Source: Hymenobacter crusticola (GTDB taxonomy: Bacteria > Bacteroidota > Bacteroidia > Cytophagales > Hymenobacteraceae). Taken from it: a stretch of DNA of 64,000 nucleotides. Position numbers and translations under genes: made by a program. Under the pieces are notes generated by a model that ran no database searches, was not told the DNA's origin, and saw nothing but the letters and a program-made list of their open reading frames with translations. How positions within the stretch are numbered: position 1 is the first letter of the stretch; every line of letters starts with the position of its first letter. Below are positions 52,083-60,141 of this stretch, piece by piece. The stretch is from the NCBI RefSeq assembly GCF_002154225.1, contig NZ_MTSE01000011.1:62001-126000 (forward strand), written 5' to 3'.

Positions 52083-53336
52083 CTAACCTGCTTCGGCCAG
52101 CGAGGGCGCTGAGCCGTAGGCCACTTCTGTGGGGACGGTAGCGGTATTTCGTTCGCGGAAGAAAAGCAGGAATACAATCAGCACTACGGCGGCAATGGCG
52201 GCCGGAATCAGCCAGATCATGCGCCAATCGTGGGTGCCACCGGTGAGCTGATACGAATCGAAAATACGGCCCGACAGCAACGTGCCTACTAACATACCCA
52301 CGCCGTAGGTGGCCAAGGTGATGAAGCCCTGCGCCGAGCTTTTGAACTGCTCGCCAGCTAGGTTGTCGGTGTAAATTTGGCCCGTCACGAAGAAGAAATC
52401 GTAGCACACGCCGTGCAGCACAATACCGAGGATGAGCATCCAATAATTGCCCATTCCGTCGCCGTAGGCAAAGAACAAGTAGCGCAGTACCCACGCGGCC
52501 ATGCCGATGGCTAGCATCTTCTTCACGCCCAACCGTTTGAAAAACAGCGGAATAGCTAGCATAAACAATAGCTCCGATACCTGACCGAGGCTCTGCACAC
52601 CTGCTGCGCCTTTCATGCCCACTTCGTTCAGGAAGGGATTGGTGAAGCCGTAGTAAAACGCTAGCGGCACGCAAATGGCAATAGACGCCAGGAAGAAGAT
52701 CAGGTACGAACGGTTTTTTAGCAAGCCAATGGCATCGAGGCCTAGCATTTGCCCCAGCGAGCTAGACTGACCGCGCTTGATGGGAGGCGTGGCTGGCAGC
52801 GTAAAGCTGAACACCCCTAGCAATGCCGAGGCACCCGCGGCCATCACGAAAGTGGCTTGTAGGCTGTTGCTTTGTTCCCAGTTAAGCCAGCCAATAGTCA
52901 GGCCCGCAATGATCCAGCCGAGGGTACCAAGCACCCGAATCGGGGCAAACTCCTTCTGCGGATCTTGCATCTGTCGGAACGCAATGGAATTAACCAACGC
53001 CAGCGTGGGCATATAGGCCACCATATACGCCAAGATGTTTGGGTAGAAGCTGTCGAAATCGGGAGCTTTGCTTGCACGCCATAATAAAAAAGCGCCCACT
53101 AAGTGCAACACTCCCAGAATCTTCTGGGCTGAAAAGAAGCGGTCGGCAATCAGCCCAATGATAAACGGGGCCACAATGGCACCGATGGATTGGGTGAGGA
53201 AGGCCACCCCGACTTGCGTGCCCGAGGCATTTAGGTTGCGCAGCAAGTACGTGCCTAGGGTTACAAACCACGCGCCCCAGATGAAAAACTCCAGGAACAT
53301 CATAAAGGAGAGCTTAACTCGGGTAGTAGCAGTCAT
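52083..53336 (-). CDS. MFS nucleoside/sugar:H+ symporter (NupG-like)
   Basis: 417 aa, twelve membrane segments. The NupG/XapB family opening is clear (VKLSFMMFLEFFIWGAWFVTLGTYL), and MKGAAGVQSLGQVSELLFMLAIPLFFKRLGVKKML and HGVCYDFFFVTGQIYTDNLA are conserved in the group. E. coli members import nucleosides. Bacteroidota members are often found in sugar-catabolic loci with Gfo/Idh and TIM-barrel genes, so the substrate here could be a (keto)sugar or glycoside (inference). It lies within the minus-strand locus between cytochrome c and the Hyi-like gene. Confidence 0.9.
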   Translation of the reverse strand: MTATTRVKLSFMMFLEFFIWGAWFVTLGTYLLRNLNASGTQVGVAFLTQSIGAIVAPFIIGLIADRFFSAQKILGVLHLVGAFLLWRASKAPDFDSFYPNILAYMVAYMPTLALVNSIAFRQMQDPQKEFAPIRVLGTLGWIIAGLTIGWLNWEQSNSLQATFVMAAGASALLGVFSFTLPATPPIKRGQSSSLGQMLGLDAIGLLKNRSYLIFFLASIAICVPLAFYYGFTNPFLNEVGMKGAAGVQSLGQVSELLFMLAIPLFFKRLGVKKMLAIGMAAWVLRYLFFAYGDGMGNYWMLILGIVLHGVCYDFFFVTGQIYTDNLAGEQFKSSAQGFITLATYGVGMLVGTLLSGRIFDSYQLTGGTHDWRMIWLIPAAIAAVVLIVFLLFFRERNTATVPTEVAYGSAPSLAEAG

Positions 53337-53494
53337 GGGCAGGAAAGGTTAAGGTTAGCGAAGGGCCAGCGGAGCCTAGCAAAAGAATAGATAGCCTTGG
53401 CCGTTCCGGGCAGGGCAAAGAGGCGCCGTTGAAGGTCAGGCACACTCCTCGCTCCTACCCAGAACGACCAAGGGTTTGGCAGAAAGAACCTAGG

Positions 53495-54016
53495 TTATTT
53501 CAGGCTCAGAATGTAGGTTACCATTTCCTTGGCATCGGCTTCTTTCAGGTCGGGGTGAGGCGTCATGGCGATTTCGCCCCAGTTGCCTTTACCGCCGGTG
53601 ATAACCTTCTTGGCCAGCATGTCAATGTTGGCTTTTGTATCAGGGTATTTCTCGGCTACTGCTACGTAGGCTGGGCCGAGCAGCTTTTCCCCTTCGCGGT
53701 GGCAACCACCGCAGTCCGACGCGGCGATGAGCTTACCGCCCTTTCCGCCGACGGGCACGCCCGTGGGCTCCGTCCCGATGTCGTTGACGCTGGTGTTCAC
53801 CTGCGGCTGGTGGGCGGTGGCTGATACATCGGCTCCTACTGCGCTGTCAGGGTTTAGCGCGGCTTGGGGTTGCTCTTCAGCCGAACCTTCCGTTGCTAGG
53901 GTGTTTTCAGTTGGTTGCGAGGAAGTTTCCGTTGACTGTGAGGACGTTTGTTCCGTGTTGGAAGAGCATGCCAGCAAAGCTGCGCTAAAGCTCAACAAGA
54001 CAAAAGCTTTTTTCAT
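53495..54016 (-). CDS. Mono-heme c-type cytochrome lipoprotein
   Basis: 173 aa. Lipobox LSFSAALLAC (Cys17), a Ser/Thr/Glu-rich linker to about residue 85, then a class I cytochrome c domain with the heme site CGGCH (Cys102, Cys105, His106), LLGPAYVAVAEKY, and axial Met151 in IAMTPHPDLKEADAKEMVTYILSLK. Membrane-anchored, facing the periplasm. Small cytochromes of this kind accept electrons from GMC flavoproteins such as glucoside 3-dehydrogenase, encoded about 3.3 kb upstream in the same direction, and pass them to the respiratory chain (inference). Confidence 0.92.
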   Translation of the reverse strand: MKKAFVLLSFSAALLACSSNTEQTSSQSTETSSQPTENTLATEGSAEEQPQAALNPDSAVGADVSATAHQPQVNTSVNDIGTEPTGVPVGGKGGKLIAASDCGGCHREGEKLLGPAYVAVAEKYPDTKANIDMLAKKVITGGKGNWGEIAMTPHPDLKEADAKEMVTYILSLK

Positions 54017-54104
54017 AGGGTCAATCAGTGGTGAGTTGGTAAAAGGTGGCTGCTACGCTGAAGCAGGCAACGGCCGCGGTTAAATAAATGGTCAGCGCTA
54101 GGTA

Positions 54105-55157
54105 CTAAAGGCCTAGCAGCTGTTTGTTCTTGGCCTCGTCGGTACCGGCCGCGGCGAAATCGTCGAAAGCGCGGTCGGTGACGCGGATGATGTGGTCTTT
54201 GATAAACTGCGCACCTTCGCGGGCGCCATCTTCGGGGTGCTTAAGAGCGCACTCCCACTCTAGCACCGCCCAGCCCGCGTAGTCATACTGGGCTAGCTTG
54301 CTGAAGATGGCTTTAAAATCAACTTGCCCGTCGCCGAGCGAGCGGAACCGCCCCGCCCGGTCGATCCAGTTTTGGTAACCGCCGTACACGCCCTGCCGCC
54401 CCGTAGGGTTAAACTCGGCATCTTTGACGTGGAAAGCCCGAATCCGCTCGTGGTAAATGTCGATGTACTCCAGATAATCCAGGCATTGCAGGATGAAGTG
54501 CGAGGGATCATACAGCAAGCAGGCCCGCGGGTGATTATCCACGTGCTCCAGGAACATCTCGTAGGTTGTGCCGTCGTGCAGGTCTTCGCCAGCGTGAATC
54601 TCGTAGCACAAGTCCACGCCATTGCGGTCAAACTCGTCGAGGATGGGGCGCCAGCGCCGAGCTAGCTCCTCAAAGCCCGTCTCGACCAGCCCCGCTGAGC
54701 GCTGGGGCCACGGATACACGTACGGCCAGAGCAACGCCCCGCTAAAGGTGGCGTGTGCCGTCAGGCCTAGGCGCTGCGAGGCTTGGGCGGCGTACTTCAG
54801 TTGCTGCACGGCCCACGCCTGGCGAGCCGAGGGGTTGCCACGCACTTCTTCTGGCGCAAAGGCATCGAATAACGTGTCGTATGCTGGATTTACCGCCACC
54901 AACTGGCCTTGCAAGTGCGTTGAAAGCTCGGTGATTTCCAGGCCTGCGGCCCGCGCAGTACCCACTAGCTCATCGGCGTAGGTTTGGCTTTCGGCAGCTC
55001 GCTTCAAGTCAATGAAACGTGGGTCGGTGGTGGGTAGCTGTACCCCTTTGTAACCGAGACCTTTGGCCCACTCACACATAGCCGCTAGGCCATTGAACGG
55101 CGCTTCCTCGCCAATAAACTGCGCCAGGAAAATACCGGGTCCTTTAAGTGTTTTCAT
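54105..55157 (-). CDS. Sugar phosphate isomerase/epimerase family TIM-barrel protein
   Basis: 350 aa, no signal peptide, so cytosolic. AP2/xylose-isomerase-like barrel: CEWAKGLGYKGVQLPTTDP, LEITELSTHLQGQLVAVN, VDLCYEIHAGEDLHDG (metal Glu and His), ACLLYDPSHFILQCLDYLEYI (metal Asp, His), IRAFHVKDAEFNPTGRQG, SLGDGQVDFKAIFSKL, WAVLEWECALKHPEDG (metal Glu). Close relatives are encoded with Gfo/Idh/MocA dehydrogenases in inositol and 3-keto-sugar pathways; here such a gene lies 110 bases upstream. It probably isomerizes or epimerizes the oxidized sugar. Confidence 0.9.
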   Translation of the reverse strand: MKTLKGPGIFLAQFIGEEAPFNGLAAMCEWAKGLGYKGVQLPTTDPRFIDLKRAAESQTYADELVGTARAAGLEITELSTHLQGQLVAVNPAYDTLFDAFAPEEVRGNPSARQAWAVQQLKYAAQASQRLGLTAHATFSGALLWPYVYPWPQRSAGLVETGFEELARRWRPILDEFDRNGVDLCYEIHAGEDLHDGTTYEMFLEHVDNHPRACLLYDPSHFILQCLDYLEYIDIYHERIRAFHVKDAEFNPTGRQGVYGGYQNWIDRAGRFRSLGDGQVDFKAIFSKLAQYDYAGWAVLEWECALKHPEDGAREGAQFIKDHIIRVTDRAFDDFAAAGTDEAKNKQLLGL

Positions 55158-55267
55158 GCAGTAGAACTTAGGTCTGAAAGCTTAAAACGTAACGCGAAGA
55201 GCTATACCGTTTAGATGAGCTTCGGTGAAAGTCTCACCGCTGGTTTCGCAGTCTTAAGTTGTATCTT

Positions 55268-56425
55268 CTAGATAGACGGAAACTCGGTCCACTTCTGGTC
55301 GGAGCGGCCCGAGGCAATAACGGTTTCGACGAAGGCCATACCACGCAGACCGTCGGCAATGCTAGGGTAATCTAGCGCTTCGGGCGAAGCGGTTTCGCCC
55401 GCTTGCTCGGCTTGCAGGTGCAGAGCGAAGTTGCGATAAATATTGGCAAACGCTTCCAGATAGCCCTCCGGGTGGCCGGCCGGCACGCGCGCATTGTGGC
55501 GGGCGGCGGCACTGAGGTAAGAAGCGCCGGTCCGGTGAATCTCCGCCGGGCGGTCGAGCCACTTTACCAGCAGCGTGTTGTTGTCGGCTTGCTGCCACTC
55601 TAGGCCACCTTGGTCGCCGTACACGCGCAGGCGTAGGTTATTCTCCTCGCCCGCTGCCACTTGGGTAGCTACCAGCACGCCACTTGCGCCGGAGCTTAGC
55701 CGCAACAGCACCGCGCCATCGTCGTCGAGCTGGCGACCGGGCACCACCACGTTGATATCGGCGCACAGCTTCTCGACTTGCAGGCCGGTCACGTATTCAA
55801 GCAAGTTGAAGGCGTGAGTACCAATGTCGCCCATGGCGCCGGCAATGCCGCTGCGGGCAGGATCGGTGCGCCACGCGGCCTGTTTGTTGTCGGCGCTGCC
55901 TTCAGCGAAGGAGCTCAGCCACCCCTGCGGGTACTCCACGTATGCCTTGCGAATGGTGCCAAGTACACCCGAAGCTACCAGATGGCGGGCTTCCTTCACC
56001 ATGGGGTAACCGGTGTAGGTGTGCGTGAGGCACAGATGACGCCCCGTCGCTTTTAATACATCAGCCAGCTCCTGAGCTTCGGCTAATGAGAACGTTATTG
56101 GCTTGTCAATCACCACATCAAAGCCACTTTCCAAAGCTAGCTTAGCCGGCGCGAAGTGCAAGTGATTCGGCGTGACAATGCTAATGACTTGTACCCGCTC
56201 GGCCGCGAGCCTAGCTTTTTCCTGTTCTATTAACTCTTGGTACGAGCCATATACCCGATCAGGTGCTAAGCCCAGGGCTTGTCCGGTGGCCCGTGATGTA
56301 TCGGGGTTGCTGCTGAACGCGCCGGCTACTAAGTCATACTGGCTATCGAGAGCCGATGCGATGCGGTGCACAGCGCCGATAAAAGCGCCTTGCCCGCCAC
56401 CAATCATTCCAAGTCGTAATTTCAT
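55268..56425 (-). CDS. Gfo/Idh/MocA family NAD(P)-dependent oxidoreductase
   Basis: 385 aa, no signal peptide. Rossmann start LRLGMIGGGQGAFIGAVHRIA, nucleotide-contact region SIVTPNHLHF, and the catalytic-region motif FDVVIDKPITFSLAEAQEL (DKP in place of the usual EKP). The substrate domain carries GAMGDIGTHAFNLLEYVTGLQVEKL with the conserved G-D-x-x-x-H. The enzymes reduce or oxidize a ring hydroxyl of sugars or inositols with NAD(P)H. Paired with the following TIM-barrel gene; a likely 3-keto-sugar reductase or glycoside 3-dehydrogenase in the cytosol (inference). Confidence 0.93.
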   Translation of the reverse strand: MKLRLGMIGGGQGAFIGAVHRIASALDSQYDLVAGAFSSNPDTSRATGQALGLAPDRVYGSYQELIEQEKARLAAERVQVISIVTPNHLHFAPAKLALESGFDVVIDKPITFSLAEAQELADVLKATGRHLCLTHTYTGYPMVKEARHLVASGVLGTIRKAYVEYPQGWLSSFAEGSADNKQAAWRTDPARSGIAGAMGDIGTHAFNLLEYVTGLQVEKLCADINVVVPGRQLDDDGAVLLRLSSGASGVLVATQVAAGEENNLRLRVYGDQGGLEWQQADNNTLLVKWLDRPAEIHRTGASYLSAAARHNARVPAGHPEGYLEAFANIYRNFALHLQAEQAGETASPEALDYPSIADGLRGMAFVETVIASGRSDQKWTEFPSI

Positions 56426-56480
56426 TCAGTTGCTTTATTAGCTGGATCTGTTTAAAAAGTCCCGAAAAATAGCCTAGGCC

Positions 56481-56567
56481 GTCATGCTACGCTGGTCGAA
56501 GCAGCTCTACCCCAGTAGCAAGTAAGTTACTTTGGCGGTAGAGAATGCTCCGACCAGCGCAACGTGA
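56481..56567. repeat. Long imperfect palindrome (GTCATGC family, degenerate copy)
   Basis: Left part starts GTCATGCTACGCTGGTCGAA, right part GTAGAGAATGCTCCGACCAG with several mismatches and one length change. The inner TTTGGCGGTAGAG block and CGACCAG are shared with 28662-28747. It splits the minus-strand gene run between the small subunit and Gfo/Idh genes. Confidence 0.75.
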
Positions 56568-56662
56568 TCGAAAACGGACTTCTTAAACAGCTTCGCTGCT
56601 AGCCAATGACTGTTCGCTTCCTCCTAAGCGGTAGCTAAGCCAATAGCTAGCAGCTGAGCGTT

Positions 56663-57277
56663 TTAAGTGGTAGCCCAAGCCCGGTCGCCTTTCTTGTACG
56701 GCACGTTGCCGTCGTACTTACCGGGCACGGGAAGGTAGCGCAACGCCTTGGTTGCCCCTACTTCCGACGAAAAATAACCGAGCAAGGTCAGCTCTTTCAT
56801 CATCCGGAAATAGTGGTTGGGCGCCTCAATCGACTTGGTTTTGCTGTATTGCTTCTGCTCCGCGTCGAGGGCTCGGAGCAGGGCTGTGCGCTGCTCCGGC
56901 GTGCTTTCCAGAAAGCCCTTGCTGTTCTGCTTTTTGCTAACTTCTTCCAGCTGATCAAGTCCCTTCACGAAGGCTTCCTGGTCGGTGGGCGTGTAGCAGT
57001 CGCGCACCATCACCGCCATGAAGCCTCCCACGTTGGCGGCTTTGGCGCCCGGCGTGGCGGTGGTAGGCAAAATCGTTTCACCCACTTCGTTCAGGTACGC
57101 CACCTGTTTGGCATCGAGCACATCAGCCAGTTTGCCATTGGTCTGGGCTTGCCCTTTTCCTTTATCAGCAGTTTTATCGGTGCTGGCCGGGCCGCAGCCG
57201 GTCAGCAGGTAGTCGCCCCCGATGAGGGTACCGCCCATAATCAGGGCTACTCGGGCGACGGCATCACGTCTGTTCAT
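56663..57277 (-). CDS. Tat-exported small subunit of GMC dehydrogenase (gluconate 2-dehydrogenase subunit 3 family)
   Basis: 204 aa. N-terminus MNRRDAVARVALIMGG is a twin-arginine signal followed by a hydrophobic stretch and a possible lipobox LLTGC (Cys28). The subunit 3 family pattern is seen in VAYLNEVGETILPTTATPGAKAANVGGFMAVMVRDCYTPTDQEAF, RTALLRALDAEQ and HYFRMMKELTLLGYFSSEVGATKALRYLPVPGKYDGNVPY. The GMC flavoprotein gene ends 19 bases upstream and lacks its own signal, so the folded pair should leave the cytosol together on this subunit's Tat signal. Confidence 0.93.
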   Translation of the reverse strand: MNRRDAVARVALIMGGTLIGGDYLLTGCGPASTDKTADKGKGQAQTNGKLADVLDAKQVAYLNEVGETILPTTATPGAKAANVGGFMAVMVRDCYTPTDQEAFVKGLDQLEEVSKKQNSKGFLESTPEQRTALLRALDAEQKQYSKTKSIEAPNHYFRMMKELTLLGYFSSEVGATKALRYLPVPGKYDGNVPYKKGDRAWATT

Positions 57278-57296
57278 AACCTTATCAGTGAGAGAA

Positions 57297-58973
57297 TTAG
57301 ATATTCTGCTTTTTCATCTCCCCCACCGCGTGATCTACGGCACGGGCCGTGAGCGCTAGGTAGGTGAGCGACGGGTTCTGGCACGCCGCCGACGTCATGC
57401 AGGCGCCATCAGTCACGTACACGTTGGGAGCATCCCACACCTGGTTGTGCTGGTTGAGCACCGAGGTTTTGGGGTCGCGACCCATGCGCGCCGTGCCCAT
57501 TTCGTGAATGCCGCCGCCCATGGCGTAGTCGTTGTTGTAGGTATTCACGTTTTGCAGGCCGGCTGCTTCCAGCATTTCTTTTGCGTCCTGCATCATGTCG
57601 ACGCGCATTTTCCGCTCGTTCTCCCGAATGGTTGCGTCCATGGACAGCACCGGCAGGCCCCACTTATCCTTCTTGTCTTTGTCGAGGAAGATGCGGTTGT
57701 CGTGGTACGGCAAAATCTCGCCAAAGCCCGTGATGCCCATGGTCCAGGCACCTGGTTCCGACAGTGCATCTTTCAGGTCGCCACCAATGTTCATCTCGGC
57801 AATGTCGCGGCTCCAGCCTTCGCGACTAGCGCTACCCTGGTAGCCGAAGCCCCGGATGTAATCACGCTTGTCGCCGAACAGGTTACGGAAGCGCGGCACG
57901 TAAATACCGTTGGCTCGCCGGCCAAACACGTACTTGTCTTCGTAGCCTGGCATCGTGCCGTGGGCACCAGCCCGGAAGTGGTGGTCCATTACGTTGTGCC
58001 CTAGCTCGCCGCTGCTGCTACCTAGGCCCTCAGGCCATATATCGGTAGCCGAGTTCATTAGCACCCACGCCGAGTTCAGCGCCGAAGCATTCAAGAAGAT
58101 GACTTTGGCGTAGTACTCGTAGGTCTTGTTCGTTTCGGCATCCAGTACCTCTACTCCTTTCGCCTTCTTGGTGTCCTTATCGTAGAGAATTTTAGTAACG
58201 ATGGAAAAGGGCCGCAGCGTAAGGTTACCGGTAGCCACAGCGGCTGGTAGTGTGGCCGATTGGGTGCTGAAATACGCCCCAAACGGACAGCCTAACCAGC
58301 ACTTGTTACGGTATTGGCAGTTTACGCGATTGTGGTGCGGCTTGGTGATGTTAGCCGTGCGGCCAATGACCATGTGCCGGTTCTTGAACTTAGCTTTGAT
58401 GCGCGCAGCCACGTCTTTCTCCACTACGTTCATTTCCATGGGGGGCATGAAGTCGCCGTCGGGTAGCTGGGGAAGGCCGTCGCGGTTGCCGCTGATGCCT
58501 GCAAACTTCTCAGCGTGGCTATACCAAGGAGCTAGGTCTTTGTAGCGAATGGGCCAGTCCACGGCAATGCCATCTTTGGCGTTGGCTTCAAAGTCGTAGT
58601 CGCTCCAGCGGTACGACTGCCGGCCCCACATCAGGGAGCGGCCGCCTACGTGGTAGCCCCGAAACCAGTCGAAGGGTTTCACCTCTGTATAGGGGCTCTC
58701 CTTCTCATTCACCCAGTATTCAAGGTTACTCTCGTTGAGCGTATAGTCGCGGCCTAGCACGGGATAGTCCTTGATCATCTGCTGGGTTTTGCCCCCGCGG
58801 TGCGGAAGTTCCCAAGGCGCTTTGTTGGCGTTCACATAGTCCTTGATGTGTTCGATGTTACGCCCGCGCTCCAACATAAGCGTTTTCAAGCCCTTCTCAG
58901 TCAGCTCCTTAGCAGCCATGCCGCCCGAAATACCGGAACCGATGACAATAGCGTCATAGGTATTTTGTGCCAT
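57297..58973 (-). CDS. GMC family FAD oxidoreductase (glucoside 3-dehydrogenase-like large subunit)
   Basis: 558 aa. FAD-binding IVIGSGISGGMAAKELTEKGLKTLMLERG at the very N-terminus, so there is no signal peptide. Further marks: WGRQSYRWSDYDFEAN, CQYRNKCWLGCPFGAYFSTQSA with a three-Cys cluster, and the catalytic C-terminal GGGIHEMGTARMGRDPKTSVLNQHNQVWDAPNVYVTDGACMTSAACQNPSLTYLALTARA. This is the gluconate 2-dehydrogenase/glucoside 3-dehydrogenase branch. It oxidizes a sugar hydroxyl and passes electrons to a cytochrome c, one of which is encoded in the locus. Export by the Tat small subunit is expected. Confidence 0.94.
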   Translation of the reverse strand: MAQNTYDAIVIGSGISGGMAAKELTEKGLKTLMLERGRNIEHIKDYVNANKAPWELPHRGGKTQQMIKDYPVLGRDYTLNESNLEYWVNEKESPYTEVKPFDWFRGYHVGGRSLMWGRQSYRWSDYDFEANAKDGIAVDWPIRYKDLAPWYSHAEKFAGISGNRDGLPQLPDGDFMPPMEMNVVEKDVAARIKAKFKNRHMVIGRTANITKPHHNRVNCQYRNKCWLGCPFGAYFSTQSATLPAAVATGNLTLRPFSIVTKILYDKDTKKAKGVEVLDAETNKTYEYYAKVIFLNASALNSAWVLMNSATDIWPEGLGSSSGELGHNVMDHHFRAGAHGTMPGYEDKYVFGRRANGIYVPRFRNLFGDKRDYIRGFGYQGSASREGWSRDIAEMNIGGDLKDALSEPGAWTMGITGFGEILPYHDNRIFLDKDKKDKWGLPVLSMDATIRENERKMRVDMMQDAKEMLEAAGLQNVNTYNNDYAMGGGIHEMGTARMGRDPKTSVLNQHNQVWDAPNVYVTDGACMTSAACQNPSLTYLALTARAVDHAVGEMKKQNI

Positions 58974-59021
58974 AAAAAACGAAGTGAAAATAAAATGAGG
59001 TAAATGCCGCTGGTGAGCGAC

Positions 59022-59906
59022 TTACAGCAGCGAGCTTTTGATGTAAGTGATGCTGCTGCGGATGCTGTCGAAGGGCGAAGCGGGCGTGCGGTCCTGCTCC
59101 ACGAAGAAGTATTGGAGACCTGCTAGCTTGCGCTGAGCGAATATCTTCTTGAAGTCAATAGAGCCGTTGCCAACCTCCGTGAAGTCGCGTTTTTCGGTTT
59201 TGTCCATGTCCTTCACGTGCCACAGTGGGAAGCGACCAGGATGCTGTTGGAATAAGGTCACGGGGTCGTGCCCGGCTTTGGTGGCCCAATACAGGTCGAG
59301 CTCCATTTTGAGTAGCTCTTTGTCGGTTTCCTTCAGCAGGATGTTGTAAGGTAATTGGCCATTCTGGGCCGCAAATTCAAAGTCGTGGTTGTGGTAACAG
59401 AGCTGGATGCCGGCTTTCTTGCACCGCTGACCAGCCTTGTTCAGCGTTTCGGCGAGGCGCTTATACTGGTCGATGTTACCGCGTTCCGATTCCTGCAGGT
59501 AAGCGCACACCATGTACTTGATGCCCACCTGGGCCGCGTCGTCCACGGCTTTATCCCAGCCGTGCAGGATGGTGCCCTGCACAGGCTTACCTTGATTTTC
59601 GGCCATACCAAGCACGTAGTGGCTGCTAGGCATGATCAAATTGAGTTGCTTTAACGTTTTAGCGAAAGCAGCAGGTTCCATTCCGTAGAATTTCTGCGTG
59701 CCCGTGTAGGTAGCACCCTCCACCGAGTTGTAGCCAAGCTGGGCCACTTTTGCGAGCGTACCCGTGGGGTCCTGCTGCATTGCATCGCGCACGGTATACA
59801 GCTGTAGACCGATGTACTGAGTAGGAGCAGCAAGCAAGGCAGGGCTCACCAACGCCCCGGCTGAAAGCAGGGCGGCAGATTTGAAGAATGTGCGGCGGGA
59901 AGTCAC
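59022..59906 (-). CDS. Tat-exported sugar TIM-barrel protein
   Basis: 294 aa. Twin-arginine signal MTSRRTFFKSAALLSAGALVSPALLAA. AP2/xylose-isomerase-like barrel: YIGLQLYTVRDAMQQDPTGTLAKVAQLGYNSVEGA, MVCAYLQESERG, IQLCYHNHDFEFA (metal), LKMELDLYWATKAGHDP (metal Glu/Asp), FPLWHVKDMDKTEKRDFTEVGNGSIDFKKIF, FFVEQD. Together with DUF1080 and the Hyi-like protein it makes a set of exported enzymes that may act on 3-keto glycosides in the periplasm. First gene after the SusC/SusD pair, 48 bases before the GMC gene. Confidence 0.9.
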   Translation of the reverse strand: MTSRRTFFKSAALLSAGALVSPALLAAPTQYIGLQLYTVRDAMQQDPTGTLAKVAQLGYNSVEGATYTGTQKFYGMEPAAFAKTLKQLNLIMPSSHYVLGMAENQGKPVQGTILHGWDKAVDDAAQVGIKYMVCAYLQESERGNIDQYKRLAETLNKAGQRCKKAGIQLCYHNHDFEFAAQNGQLPYNILLKETDKELLKMELDLYWATKAGHDPVTLFQQHPGRFPLWHVKDMDKTEKRDFTEVGNGSIDFKKIFAQRKLAGLQYFFVEQDRTPASPFDSIRSSITYIKSSLL

Positions 59907-60085
59907 AGAAATAGTTTGGTGGAAAAGGATGAAAAGAACGAAGCAACTAGTGGCGCTGAACCTAGGTAGCCGACAGTAAAAAACTCCTTATCAGCTGTTT
60001 AAGAGACCAAGCAAAGCGCCACAGTCGAGGTCACGGTAGCCAATATAGGGGAATGTATGCGTATTATGTACAAGTAGACACCACA

Positions 60086-60129
60086 ATTGTGCAAACGTTG
60101 CAGCTAGAGCTTTACAACGTTTGCACAAT
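60086..60129. promoter_or_regulatory. Inverted repeat with LacI-operator-like arms
   Basis: 15-base perfect arms (ATTGTGCAAACGTTG at 60086-60100 and its complement at 60115-60129) with 14 bases between. Each arm contains GCAAACGTT, like half or more of a LacI-family operator TGCAAACGTTTGCA. On the minus strand no T run follows, so it is unlikely to be a terminator. It lies between the susD stop and the TIM-barrel gene. Confidence 0.5.
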
Positions 60130-60141
60130 CGGTCCGCGTAT

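Noticed and set aside
52057..52674. 205-codon minus-strand frame
   Set aside because: Shadow of the MFS symporter in another frame; rich in Arg/His/Ser without membrane segments.
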